DNA of 64,000 bases from assembly GCF_038024105.1 (NCBI RefSeq), contig NZ_CP150661.1, positions 1,879,001-1,943,000 of the forward strand. The letters run 5' to 3'. Within the stretch, counting starts at the first letter, position 1; each line of letters starts with the position of its first letter. Position numbers and translations under genes: made by a program. The notes beneath the pieces are model-generated. The model had not been told where the DNA came from. It ran no database searches and saw nothing but the letters and a program-made list of their open reading frames with translations. Shown in pieces: positions 26,920-37,090 of the stretch. This stretch comes from Polaribacter butkevichii (GTDB lineage Bacteria; Bacteroidota; Bacteroidia; Flavobacteriales; Flavobacteriaceae).

Positions 26920-27195
26920 ATGGGATTAAACATTAAACCTTTAGCAGACAGAGTTCTTGTAGAACCTGCTCCAGCAGAAACAAAAACAGCGTCGGGATTA
27001 ATTATACCAGATAACGCAAAGGAAAAACCACAACAAGGAACTGTTGTTGCCATTGGTAATGGTAAAGTAGATGAACCTTTAACCGTTAAAATTGGTGACA
27101 CTGTTTTATATAGCAAGTATGGTGGAACTGATTTAAAGTTAGAAGGTAAAGATTATTTAATGATGCGTGAAAGCGACATTTTAGCAATTATTTAA
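26920..27195 (+). CDS. groES: Co-chaperonin GroES
   Basis: 91 residues, full length. Recognised by [15 protein letters not shown] at the start, the mobile loop ([19 protein letters not shown]) and [14 protein letters not shown]. It caps the GroEL folding chamber. The groEL gene is on the same strand but 446 bp away, because another small gene lies between. Confidence 0.97.
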   Translation: MGLNIKPLADRVLVEPAPAETKTASGLIIPDNAKEKPQQGTVVAIGNGKVDEPLTVKIGDTVLYSKYGGTDLKLEGKDYLMMRESDILAII

Positions 27196-27198
27196 TTC

Positions 27199-27228
27199 GC
27201 TTTAAGCCTTATGCAATAAGCTTTAAGC
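27199..27228. repeat. Short repeats flanking the inserted gene, left side
   Basis: GCTTTAAGC occurs twice (27199-27207 and 27220-27228), and the stretch can fold on itself. A related string with AGCCTAAAGCATAAAGCAT lies on the right side of the four-helix-bundle gene at 27614-27632. Confidence 0.5.
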
Positions 27229-27229
27229 T

Positions 27230-27580
27230 ATGAAAGATTTTAAAAAATATGATATTTGGAAACTAAGTCATGTATTTACATTAAAAATATATGATGCCAC
27301 AAAGTCTTATCCTAAAGATGAAATATATGGTCTTGTTTCCCAAATAAGAAGAGCCTCATCTTCAATACCAACCAACATTAGTGAAGGTTGTGGTAGAGAT
27401 AGTGACGCTGAATTCAATCGTTTTTTAACAATAGCTTTAGGCTCTGCATCAGAAGTTGAATATCAATTAATTCTTTCAAAAGATTTAAATTATATTAATG
27501 AAACATCATTTATTAATTTAACTGAAGAAATTAATATAATAAAAAGGAAAATTTATTCCTTAAAACAAAAATTAAAATAA
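27230..27580 (+). CDS. Four-helix-bundle protein (23S rRNA intervening-sequence family)
   Basis: 116 residues, all predicted helical. Family signs are DIWKLSHVFTLKIY near the start, YGLVSQIRRASSSIPTNISEG in the middle (key residues L-Q-R-R-A-S-S-I-N-I-E-G) and FLTIALGSASEVEYQL. Members were first seen encoded inside 23S rRNA intervening sequences and are common as stand-alone genes in Bacteroidota; their job is unknown, and they may act on RNA or form oligomeric bundles. The gene separates groES from groEL and has short repeats on both sides, suggesting insertion into a once compact operon. Confidence 0.9.
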   Translation: MKDFKKYDIWKLSHVFTLKIYDATKSYPKDEIYGLVSQIRRASSSIPTNISEGCGRDSDAEFNRFLTIALGSASEVEYQLILSKDLNYINETSFINLTEEINIIKRKIYSLKQKLK

Positions 27581-27613
27581 TAAACTAGCTTTCGGTTTTT
27601 GCTAACAGCATAT

Positions 27614-27632
27614 AGCCTAAAGCATAAAGCAT
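27614..27632. repeat. Short repeats flanking the inserted gene, right side
   Basis: AGCCTAAAGCATAAAGCAT, composed of the same AGC/TTTA words as 27199-27228, lies between the four-helix-bundle gene and groEL. Confidence 0.45.
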
Positions 27633-27638
27633 ATTTAA

Positions 27639-29276
<1,638 letters not shown>

Positions 29277-29327
29277 AAACAAAGAACTACAGATAAGTTT
29301 TTTACTATTTTGTAAAAAATGAGAATA

Positions 29328-29365
29328 AAAAAATCCGATAGAACTATTTCTATCGGATTTTTTAT
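29328..29365. terminator. Terminator between groEL and the HMA gene
   Basis: A 14-bp stem (29328-29341 with 29350-29363) with A- and T-runs at the ends. It can serve both of these convergent genes. Confidence 0.85.
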
Positions 29366-29379
29366 TTAAATAAATTAAA

Positions 29380-29787
29380 TTACTGTTTCTTTTGTTTTTT
29401 CAAATCTCCATTATGGTCTAAGATAATTTCTTCATCTCTGTATTTACAACAAGGATGTACAGAATTATACGCTTCTGTGGTTGCCACAACTTTTTTATCA
29501 TCAGCATCAAAAACATCATGACCAACTGCTAAAATATTTTGTTGCACAGTTGCTACATCTGTTTTACGCTCATCTAAAATTAAATTTAACTGATGTGTTT
29601 CTACACTCCAAATTGCAAATTTTACGCCTTTAGTTTTTAAAGCAGCAGTTTCTATTCTTTTTTTACACATACCACAAATACCATCTACCTCAAAGGTAAT
29701 TTTTGCACTTTTTTTCTTTTTTACTTCTTGTGATTGAACCGAAAACCCGATCAAAAACAAACTGAATACTAAAATTATTTTTTTCAT
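29380..29787 (-). CDS. Secreted heavy-metal-associated (HMA) domain protein
   Basis: 135 residues with a signal peptide (about 1-19, ending in QSQ). One HMA domain (about 28-95) carries the metal-binding pair Cys38 and Cys41 in GICGMCKKR; a Cys-Cys pair appears again in VHPCCKYRDEE near residue 114. Periplasmic or surface metal binding, most likely a soft metal such as copper, is inferred from the CxxC. It is the last gene behind the TonB-dependent receptor (96 bp), so the two probably act together. Confidence 0.88.
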   Translation of the reverse strand: MKKIILVFSLFLIGFSVQSQEVKKKKSAKITFEVDGICGMCKKRIETAALKTKGVKFAIWSVETHQLNLILDERKTDVATVQQNILAVGHDVFDADDKKVVATTEAYNSVHPCCKYRDEEIILDHNGDLKKQKKQ

Positions 29788-29883
29788 TTTTATTGATTTT
29801 ATTTATAAGAACTACAACTCAACATTCTGTGTGTTTTATTACGTTAATGAAGTTGCTTTGTTCCTCTTAATTATATTTAATTA

Positions 29884-32127
29884 TTACTTAATTTTAAATC
29901 GTAAACCAGCATACATTGCCCTTCCAAAAATTGGCGAGTACACAATGGTACTATCAAAATACGAACCAAAAGGATCATCACTTGCTAAAATAGGATTTTC
30001 TTGTTGAACGTTGGTCAAATTCTCTACACCTGCATACATTTCAAATTTGTTTGAAAACACCTTGGTTATCTGAGCGTTTAACAATTGGTAAGAATCTGAA
30101 TGTGACGGCAATTGATATTGTGCAGGATTTGAAGCTGTATTTGGTAAACGTTGTTTACCTATATTATTAAAGGTAACGTCAAATTTCCATTGAGCCCCAG
30201 TTTCTTTCGCCGGAGTTTCATAAGAAAGATTGGCAAAAAACCTGTTTTTAGGATGCATTGGTTTTTGCAAATTACCAGCTATATATTCTGTAGAAATATC
30301 GAAATATTTATACGCGGTTCTAAAATTAAAATACGGCGCAATGTTGTAATTTACTTCTACTTGAAAACTATTGGCAATACTATTTCCTTTTAAATTATAA
30401 AATGATATTTCTTGCGGATTCTCCCAGTCTACTACTACTTGGTTTGTAAAATCTGTTTGATAAAAATCAAAAGTAATATCTCCTTTTTTATCAAAAATAT
30501 TAAATTTCTGCATGTAAGAAACACCATAATTCCAGGCAACTTCCGGATTTAACCCATAGACATTACCACCAACATCATCAACCTTTATTTGTCTAGAACT
30601 TGCAAAAAATTGTTGATTTTCCGCAAAAATATTTGCGCTTCTTTTCCCTCGTCCAGCTGAAGCCCTAAAAACACTATTTTCCCAAGGTACATATCTTGCA
30701 TGAATTCTTGGCGTTACAAAAGTTGCTAATAAATTATGAGTATCTATACGCAAACCTGCCGTTAAACTAAAATCGTTTAGATTATCAAAGGCATATTCAA
30801 AAAAGGCACCTGCAGATGTTTCTTTTCTATCATAATTAGTAATACTTACCAATTCTTCGTAATTATCATGCGTAAAACTAATACCTGTTTTAAACTTATT
30901 TCTGGTATCTCCTATGATTGAGTTAAAAATAATGTTAGAAAAGATACTTTCATGTTCTATCTCGTAAGTTCTTAGTCCAAAATAAGAATCTTGTTGATGA
31001 TTGCTATAGGCAAACTGAAGACTCACACTTTGAAAAGGCAACTCAGGAAAAACATAGCCTAATTTTGCTGAAGTTTCAAAACGTTTTGTGTCTATTTCAC
31101 TTCCCCATGCATTTACTGTCCCTTTATCTAATGTAGGATTAAAATTAAGCTCGCCTGTTTGTTTTTCATCATTTAAAAAACGAACATTTATAAAACTCAC
31201 CCAACCTTTTTCTACATCAATATATTGCCATCTATTCATAACATTAATCTGATTAGCCAAAGGACTGTCTAGAAAATTATCGTTGTTTTTATCAAACTTT
31301 TCTCCTCTATAGTTTCCATGAATATAAACACCTGTAGCCCATTTATCGGATATTTTTTGATTAAAATGTGTGTTTAGTTCTAACCTACCATTTAAAGAAG
31401 AATAGGCATTTAAAAAGAATTTATTATCAGAAAAAGGCTTTACCAATTCTGCATTTATTTGTCCGGATATACTCTCATAACCATTTACTACAGAACCCGC
31501 TCCTTTTGTAATTTGAATACTTTCTACCCATGTACCAGGTGTAAATGTCATTCCAAAAACCTGACTCGCACCTTTTACCGAAGGAATATTTTCTTGTGTA
31601 ATTGACAAATACGGACTTGTTAAACCTAACATTTGTATTTGCTTTGTACCCGTTAAAGCATCAGAAAAACTAACATCTATAGATGGATTGGTTTCAAAAC
31701 TTTCTGCCAAATTACAGCAAGCAGCTTTTAATAATTCGCCTGAATTAACAGTAAACATATTAGTCGTTGACAAGAACGATTTATAAGTTGCCTTCTTTTT
31801 AGCTTTAACAATTACCTCTTTTAACTCACTTTGTTCCGTTAAAAAATGATGAATAGCTTTTAGGTTTGTTATTGAAATTGTATCGGTTTTATAACCTAAA
31901 TAATTTACAACTAATTTCTTATATTCTTCTTTATAAGGAATAGAAAACCATCCTTTTTTATTTGTAATAGCACTAACATTTGTATGCAACCAATGCACAC
32001 TTGCTCCTTCTACCCCTAAATTATCTTTTGGGGTATTTTTATCCATAATCATCCCTTTAAAAGTTGTTTGAGAGAAAATTATGAATGGAAAAAGTAGAAA
32101 GAAACTACTTAATATCTTTTTTATCAT
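29884..32127 (-). CDS. TonB-dependent receptor with carboxypeptidase-like N-terminal domain
   Basis: 747 residues. Signal peptide (about 1-19), a CarboxypepD_reg-like domain (about 22-100, GVEGASVHWLHTNVSAITNKKG region), a plug domain (about 115-230 with ITKGAGSVVNGYESISGQIN) and a C-terminal 22-strand barrel ending in an aromatic/basic strand (MYAGLRFKIK). The plug has an unusual Cys-Cys pair in LLKAACCNLAESFETNPS. No SusD partner follows, so glycan uptake is less likely. With the HMA and HYC_CC_PP proteins on each side, metal uptake is the best guess. Confidence 0.9.
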   Translation of the reverse strand: MIKKILSSFFLLFPFIIFSQTTFKGMIMDKNTPKDNLGVEGASVHWLHTNVSAITNKKGWFSIPYKEEYKKLVVNYLGYKTDTISITNLKAIHHFLTEQSELKEVIVKAKKKATYKSFLSTTNMFTVNSGELLKAACCNLAESFETNPSIDVSFSDALTGTKQIQMLGLTSPYLSITQENIPSVKGASQVFGMTFTPGTWVESIQITKGAGSVVNGYESISGQINAELVKPFSDNKFFLNAYSSLNGRLELNTHFNQKISDKWATGVYIHGNYRGEKFDKNNDNFLDSPLANQINVMNRWQYIDVEKGWVSFINVRFLNDEKQTGELNFNPTLDKGTVNAWGSEIDTKRFETSAKLGYVFPELPFQSVSLQFAYSNHQQDSYFGLRTYEIEHESIFSNIIFNSIIGDTRNKFKTGISFTHDNYEELVSITNYDRKETSAGAFFEYAFDNLNDFSLTAGLRIDTHNLLATFVTPRIHARYVPWENSVFRASAGRGKRSANIFAENQQFFASSRQIKVDDVGGNVYGLNPEVAWNYGVSYMQKFNIFDKKGDITFDFYQTDFTNQVVVDWENPQEISFYNLKGNSIANSFQVEVNYNIAPYFNFRTAYKYFDISTEYIAGNLQKPMHPKNRFFANLSYETPAKETGAQWKFDVTFNNIGKQRLPNTASNPAQYQLPSHSDSYQLLNAQITKVFSNKFEMYAGVENLTNVQQENPILASDDPFGSYFDSTIVYSPIFGRAMYAGLRFKIK

Positions 32128-32201
32128 TATTTAAATTTTATTAATCACACTTCTAAGTTTCCTTTAAAAAAAGGAATCTATCTGAAATAATAATTTAAAA
32201 A

Positions 32202-32600
32202 TCAAATTAAAAAAGATTGATACAAAACCTGATAATCGCTGTGAACATTTGGCGGACAAAGGTCTTTATAGTGGGTTTTCTGAGATTCTTTTTCTACAAA
32301 TAGATTGCTGTAAGCTACGTCTAAAGCAACTAAAAACTGTTGTTTAGAAAAATCAAAATCATCTATTTGAGTTTGTCTTAACTGGTCTTGACCTTTAATA
32401 TGATGAACTTCATCTTTGCAACAATTTTTCTTTACATTAATTGCTTCCATTTCATCTCCACAACTATCTACATTCCCTACAAAAGAAACATCCATTAAAG
32501 AATCTCCACAATAATGTTTTTCTACCGTAAAAGAAAAGGTAGAAAACAACACTAAAAGTGCTAATAAAAAAGACGCTATTTTAGAAAAAAACTGTTTCAT
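32202..32600 (-). CDS. HYC_CC_PP family protein
   Basis: 132 residues with an N-terminal signal or membrane segment (about 8-25). It carries the three marks from which the family is named: HYC (EKHYCGD), CC (KKNCCKDE) and PP (LCPPNVHSD). Biochemical function is not known; the cysteines and histidines suggest metal binding, and it precedes a TonB-dependent receptor and an HMA protein. A TAAATTTG box lies only 9 bases before the ATG, which would give an almost leaderless transcript. Confidence 0.88.
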   Translation of the reverse strand: MKQFFSKIASFLLALLVLFSTFSFTVEKHYCGDSLMDVSFVGNVDSCGDEMEAINVKKNCCKDEVHHIKGQDQLRQTQIDDFDFSKQQFLVALDVAYSNLFVEKESQKTHYKDLCPPNVHSDYQVLYQSFLI

Positions 32601-32608
32601 TGCTTTTG

Positions 32609-32616
32609 CAAATTTA
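32609..32616 (-). promoter_or_regulatory. Candidate promoter -7 box for the HYC_CC_PP gene
   Basis: Reads TAAATTTG on the minus strand, matching TAnnTTTG, with its end 8-9 bases from the start codon. No -33 element at normal spacing. Confidence 0.4.
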
Positions 32617-32632
32617 CAACAAGATAATTTAA

Positions 32633-33064
32633 TTATCTATTACTTAATTTTTGATAATAAAATGCAGGTAATAATATTAACAAAAATATTGGATGAATGA
32701 TAAATCTACGAATATAAAAAGGGAGTAAATAACCGCTTTGAAAATTATCACGAATTAAAAATACAAAAACCACAATAAGAATCATAAAGGCAATCATCAG
32801 GAAAAAACTAGAAAATTTAAGATAATCTTTTCTTTCAAAAAGCACCCAAATTAAACTTAATGATATTATCGAATTTAACAAATATCTATAAAACATATTT
32901 ACAGTTAAACGCCAGATATCTACATTATAAACACTTTTATATAAATAATCATTTTTAAAATACACTACTAAAGGATCATAAAATAATTCTGAACTAACTG
33001 ATCTTACCACAAATAGTAATAGAAAAAGAATTAAAACGAGTGCTATTTTAATGTATTTATTCAT
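32633..33064 (-). CDS. Exosortase F system-associated protein
   Basis: 143 residues, four probable membrane helices (about 6-24, 60-75, 85-107, 120-138). It matches the small membrane protein regularly encoded directly behind XrtF in Flavobacteria. Its start overlaps the xrtF stop by 4 bases, so the two are translationally coupled. The molecular role is unknown; it may help the sortase or its substrates in the inner membrane. Confidence 0.85.
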   Translation of the reverse strand: MNKYIKIALVLILFLLLFVVRSVSSELFYDPLVVYFKNDYLYKSVYNVDIWRLTVNMFYRYLLNSIISLSLIWVLFERKDYLKFSSFFLMIAFMILIVVFVFLIRDNFQSGYLLPFYIRRFIIHPIFLLILLPAFYYQKLSNR

Positions 33065-33597
33065 TTTTTGAAATTAGAAAATTTATTAACCCACACTACC
33101 CAAAGTAGAAAAATAGTACCATAAATAATTGCAGGAAAAACTAAATCATGTAAAAGCCCTACTTTATGTGGATATTTATAAATCATAACTGTTAAAAAAG
33201 CTATTCTTAACACATTAACTATATAAATAAAAACACTACCAAAAACGGCAAATAGAAAAGTAGCTTTAAAAGCCCCAGAAAAGGCTATAATAAATGAAAT
33301 AAATAGAATAATTAAACTAATAGAATTACACCCCTCGATAACCCTTGCTGTATATTGCCCTTCTATAATTAATTTAACAGATACTTCTTTATCATGCTGA
33401 ATAGCCGCTACCTGATAACCAAAAAAGGAAAGCACTTTAACAGTTTGATCTGCTACCGCTTTTGTTATTGATGAAGTTTTAAAAACATCACCTTTTTGCT
33501 GAGACTTTTGTAAGTAACTATTATAAAAAGTTACTAATAAAAAATAAGTAACAAAAAACTTAATCAGAAAAATGATGATACTTTTATTTTTTTTCAC
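33061..33597 (-). CDS. xrtF: Exosortase F (XrtF)
   Basis: 178-residue integral membrane protein of the exosortase/archaeosortase group, predicted to cut and transfer proteins with a C-terminal sorting signal. The catalytic triad is visible: Cys90 in IEGCNSIS, Arg131 in NVLRIAF and His150 in GLLHDLVFP, placed at membrane boundaries. The compact length is typical of XrtF. The associated protein follows with a 4-base overlap. No protein with an obvious sorting tail is encoded in this window, so the substrate must lie elsewhere. Confidence 0.92.
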   Translation of the reverse strand: MKKNKSIIIFLIKFFVTYFLLVTFYNSYLQKSQQKGDVFKTSSITKAVADQTVKVLSFFGYQVAAIQHDKEVSVKLIIEGQYTARVIEGCNSISLIILFISFIIAFSGAFKATFLFAVFGSVFIYIVNVLRIAFLTVMIYKYPHKVGLLHDLVFPAIIYGTIFLLWVVWVNKFSNFKK

Positions 33598-33647
33598 AAT
33601 AATTTTTAATTTAATTTAGCCATTTATATCTAGAACGAATATACAAA

Positions 33648-34100
33648 ATGAATATAGAAATTTTACAAGAACAAATAGACAAAATTATTTTATCTAATAA
33701 AACAAAAGATGAAAAGCTACAAGCTATCTGTGATTATTTAGAAAAAGAAATCTCTTACTATGATTGGGTTGGTTTCTATTTTAAAAACGGAGATAAAAAC
33801 GAATTAAAACTAGCGCAGTACACCGGAGAAGAAACTGAACACACCATTATTCCTTTTGGCAAAGGTATTTGTGGTCAGGTTGCTGTAAGTAATGAAAACT
33901 TTGTAGTACAAGACGTTTCTGCACAAGACAATTATATTTCTTGCGGATGGAAAGTGAAATCTGAAATTGTAATACCTATTTTTGTGAACGGAGAAAATAT
34001 TGGTCAAATAGACATAGATTCTCATACTGCAAATACATTTTCCGCAAAAGACGAAGCTTTTTTAGAGTACATTTGCAAAGAATTACCAAAGATTCTTTGA
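33648..34100 (+). CDS. GAF domain protein related to free methionine-(R)-sulfoxide reductase
   Basis: 150 residues, one GAF domain, cytoplasmic. IPFGKGICGQVA and SEIVIPIFVNGENIGQIDIDS are typical of the fRMsr subgroup, which reduces free methionine-R-sulfoxide. Of the three cysteines used by the Escherichia coli enzyme, two are kept (Cys75 in GKGICG; Cys99 in YISCGWKVKSE, the catalytic position), and the first is His65. Activity with a two-cysteine mechanism is possible; a non-catalytic GAF sensor cannot be excluded. Divergent from xrtF with 50 bp between. Confidence 0.82.
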   Translation: MNIEILQEQIDKIILSNKTKDEKLQAICDYLEKEISYYDWVGFYFKNGDKNELKLAQYTGEETEHTIIPFGKGICGQVAVSNENFVVQDVSAQDNYISCGWKVKSEIVIPIFVNGENIGQIDIDSHTANTFSAKDEAFLEYICKELPKIL

Positions 34101-34128
34101 TTTTATTGATTTTTATTTAAATTATTCT

Positions 34129-34136
34129 TAGATTTG
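34129..34136 (+). promoter_or_regulatory. Promoter -7 box before the 42-residue ORF
   Basis: TAGATTTG matches TAnnTTTG; TTG at 34106-34108 lies 20 bp upstream. The next ATG is at 34177. Confidence 0.55.
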
Positions 34137-34176
34137 ATGAATATAATATAATTTCTAATTATCAAGTCTTAAAACA

Positions 34177-34305
34177 ATGAGAAAACACGAATCTTCTGCC
34201 ACATTTCTTTCAAAAAACTCAGAATCTAATCCTGATATTAAAAACGACTCTATTTTAGATCATTTTATTGTTTGGTTTCGAGATTTTTTAGACAATGCTG
34301 AGTAG
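34177..34305 (+). CDS. Possible small protein of 42 residues
   Basis: ATG to TAG encodes MRKHESSATFLSK followed by a polar stretch and a hydrophobic/aromatic tail (DHFIVWFRDFLDNAE). Codon use is like the neighbours, it is preceded by a good promoter at 34129-34136 and an A-rich stretch (AAAACA) right before the ATG. No family recognised. It could instead be a leader of the purH region, but purH has its own promoter at 34408. Short length keeps confidence low. Confidence 0.4.
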   Translation: MRKHESSATFLSKNSESNPDIKNDSILDHFIVWFRDFLDNAE

Positions 34306-34407
34306 CATTTTTCTGTTTTCTCATCATAAAAATATCATTAATCGTTTGTTGTTAATTACTTGCTTGTTTTGTTACTATCTTTTATTGTCTTAGAAGATTG
34401 GTTTTCC

Positions 34408-34415
34408 TAAATTTG
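34408..34415 (+). promoter_or_regulatory. Promoter -7 box for purH
   Basis: TAAATTTG matches TAnnTTTG, 23 bases before the ATG; TTG at 34385-34387 is 20 bp upstream. Confidence 0.65.
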
Positions 34416-34438
34416 CACGCTTAACAACACAACACTAA

Positions 34439-35965
34439 ATGAGCACTTCAAAAACAATTAAATCCGCATTAATTTCGGTATTTCACAAAGACGGTCTAGA
34501 ACCAGTTGTAAAAAAATTAAATGAATTGAATGTAACCATCTATTCTACAGGTGGAACAGAGAAATTTATTAAAGATTTAGGAATCAACGTAATTCCGGTA
34601 GACGAGGTTACCTCTTACCCATCTATACTTGGTGGTAGAGTTAAAACATTGCATCCAAAAGTTTTTGGAGGAATTCTAAACAGACAAGACAACGAAAGCG
34701 ATGTTGCAGAGTTAGCAGAATATAATATTCCACAAATAGATTTAGTAATTGTAGATTTATATCCATTTGAAAAAACAGTTGCTTCTGGAGCATCTGAACA
34801 AGATATTGTTGAAAAAATTGATATTGGAGGAATCTCTTTAATAAGAGCTGCTGCAAAGAATTTTAAAGATACTTTTATTGTTTCTTCTATGGATCAATAT
34901 GATGGCTTTTTAAACATTATTTCAGAAAACAACGGAGAAACAACAATTTCTCAAAGAAAGAAATTTGCTGCAAAAGCATTTAATATTTCTTCTCATTATG
35001 ACACTGCTATCTTTAACTATTTTAACGAAGATGAAATCGTTTATAAAGCAAGTGAACAAAACTCTAATGTTTTACGTTACGGAGAAAACCCTCATCAAAA
35101 AGGATATTTCTTTGGAGATTTAGATGCTATGTTTGATAAACTACATGGTAAAGAATTAAGCTACAACAATCTATTAGATGTTGATGCTGCCGTAAATTTA
35201 ATTGGAGAATTTAAAGGAGAAGCACCAACTTTTGCAATTTTAAAACACAATAATGCTTGTGGTTTTGCACAAAGAGAAACCTTAAAACAAGCTTACGTAG
35301 ATGCTTTAGCAGGAGACCCTGTTTCTGCTTTTGGTGGTGTTTTAATTGCAAATACAGAAATAGATAAAGAAACAGCAGAAGAAATTCATTCTTTATTTTG
35401 CGAAGTTGTAATTGCACCTTCTTTTTCTGAAGAGGCTTTAACTATTTTAAAAGGAAAGAAAAATAGAATTATTTTAATTCAGAAAGACACTGCATTACCT
35501 ACTACAACTGTAAGAACTTGTTTAAATGGTTCTTTAGTTCAGGATAAAGATAGTATTACAGACAAATTAGCAGATTTAAAGTACGTTACTAACAATAAAC
35601 CAACTCAAAATGAGTTAGATGATTTGTTATTTGCTTCTAAATTGTGTAAAAACACAAAATCGAACACTATAATACTTGTAAAAAACAAGCAATTATTAGC
35701 AGGAGGAACAGGACAAACAAGTAGAGTTGATGCTTTAAACCAAGCTATTGAAAAAGCAAATTCTTTTAAATTAGATTTAAACGGATCTGTAATGGCAAGT
35801 GATGCTTTTTTCCCTTTTCCTGATTGTGTAGAAATTGCAGATAAAGCAGGTATAAAAAGTGTTATTCAACCTGGTGGATCTATCAAAGACCAATTAAGTA
35901 TCGATTATTGTAATGAGCATAATTTATCTATGGTTATGACAGGAACAAGACATTTTAAACATTAA
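34439..35965 (+). CDS. purH: Bifunctional AICAR transformylase / IMP cyclohydrolase
   Basis: Carries out the last two steps of IMP synthesis. 508 residues: N-terminal MGS-like cyclohydrolase domain (about 1-190, STGGTEKFIKDLGI, GRVKTLHPKVFGGIL) and C-terminal AICAR transformylase domain with LKHNNACGFA (Lys-His active pair), DPVSAFGGVL and SDAFFPFPD. Length fits the family. It appears to be a single-gene unit; mreB has a separate promoter. Confidence 0.97.
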   Translation: MSTSKTIKSALISVFHKDGLEPVVKKLNELNVTIYSTGGTEKFIKDLGINVIPVDEVTSYPSILGGRVKTLHPKVFGGILNRQDNESDVAELAEYNIPQIDLVIVDLYPFEKTVASGASEQDIVEKIDIGGISLIRAAAKNFKDTFIVSSMDQYDGFLNIISENNGETTISQRKKFAAKAFNISSHYDTAIFNYFNEDEIVYKASEQNSNVLRYGENPHQKGYFFGDLDAMFDKLHGKELSYNNLLDVDAAVNLIGEFKGEAPTFAILKHNNACGFAQRETLKQAYVDALAGDPVSAFGGVLIANTEIDKETAEEIHSLFCEVVIAPSFSEEALTILKGKKNRIILIQKDTALPTTTVRTCLNGSLVQDKDSITDKLADLKYVTNNKPTQNELDDLLFASKLCKNTKSNTIILVKNKQLLAGGTGQTSRVDALNQAIEKANSFKLDLNGSVMASDAFFPFPDCVEIADKAGIKSVIQPGGSIKDQLSIDYCNEHNLSMVMTGTRHFKH

Positions 35966-35998
35966 TGATTAATATGTAATTTACACTCAGAATTTTAG

Positions 35999-36006
35999 TA
36001 AGTTTG
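35999..36006 (+). promoter_or_regulatory. Promoter -7 box for mreB
   Basis: TAAGTTTG matches TAnnTTTG, 36 bases before the ATG. No clear -33 TTG. Confidence 0.5.
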
Positions 36007-36042
36007 TAAGGTTACATCAAAAATAAAACACAAAGATATTTT

Positions 36043-37071
36043 ATGGGTTTTTTCGATTTTATGACTGAAGATATTGCGATTGATTTAGGAACCGCAAATA
36101 CTTTAATAATTCACAATGGAAAGGTGGTTATTGATAGCCCTTCTATTGTTGCAAGAAATAGGATTACTGGAGAAATTATTGCAATTGGAAAGGAAGCCAA
36201 TTTAATGCAAGGAAAAACCCATGAAAATATTAAAACAATCCGTCCTTTAAAAGACGGAGTTATTGCAGATTTTGAAGCTTCTGAGCAAATGATTAAAGAA
36301 TTTGTAAAACAAATTCCATCTATCAAAAAGAAGTTATTTCCACCAGCATTAAGAATGGTTATTTGTATTCCATCAGGAATTACAGAGGTAGAAAAACGAG
36401 CTGTTCGTGATTCTGCTAAACACATGAATGCCAAAGAAATCTATTTAATTTACGAACCAATGGCTGCTGCTATTGGTGTAGGTATAGATATTATGGAGCC
36501 TAAAGGAAACATGATTATCGATATAGGTGGTGGTACAACAGAAATTGCTGTGATTGCTTTAGGTGGTATTGTTTGCGATCAATCTGTAAAAGTTGCAGGA
36601 GACTTGTTTACAAATGATATTATGTATTACATGCGTACGCAACACAATTTACATGTTGGAGAAACAACTGCAGAAAAAATAAAAATTACCATTGGTGCCG
36701 CTACAGAAGATTTAGAAACTCCACCAGATGAAATGTTGGTTCAAGGTAGAGATTTATTAAGCGGAAAACCAAAACAAGTACAAGTTTCTTATAGAGAAAT
36801 TGCCAAAGCATTAGACAAATCTATTTTAAGAATTGAAGATGCTGTTATGGAAACTTTATCTAAAACGCCACCAGAATTAGCGGCAGATATTTACAACACT
36901 GGTATCTATTTAGCAGGAGGAGGTTCTATGCTAAGAGGTTTAGATAAACGTTTGTCTAGAAAAACAGATTTACCTGTATATGTAGCTGAAGACCCGTTAA
37001 GAGCTGTAGTTCGTGGAACAGGTATTGCTTTAAAAGAATTAAAAAAATACAAAAACGTATTAATGAAATAG
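36043..37071 (+). CDS. mreB: Rod-shape-determining protein MreB
   Basis: Bacterial actin homologue, 342 residues, that guides the elongation machinery under the inner membrane. Actin-fold nucleotide-binding motifs are visible: IDLGTANT (phosphate 1), IDIGGGTTEIAV (phosphate 2) and LAGGGSMLRGLDKRL (adenosine). The N-terminal MGFFDFMTEDIA is amphipathic. It begins the canonical mreB-mreC-mreD-mrdA-rodA series, 19 bp ahead of mreC. Confidence 0.98.
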   Translation: MGFFDFMTEDIAIDLGTANTLIIHNGKVVIDSPSIVARNRITGEIIAIGKEANLMQGKTHENIKTIRPLKDGVIADFEASEQMIKEFVKQIPSIKKKLFPPALRMVICIPSGITEVEKRAVRDSAKHMNAKEIYLIYEPMAAAIGVGIDIMEPKGNMIIDIGGGTTEIAVIALGGIVCDQSVKVAGDLFTNDIMYYMRTQHNLHVGETTAEKIKITIGAATEDLETPPDEMLVQGRDLLSGKPKQVQVSYREIAKALDKSILRIEDAVMETLSKTPPELAADIYNTGIYLAGGGSMLRGLDKRLSRKTDLPVYVAEDPLRAVVRGTGIALKELKKYKNVLMK

Positions 37072-37090
37072 TGTTTTTTAAGTTCTAACA

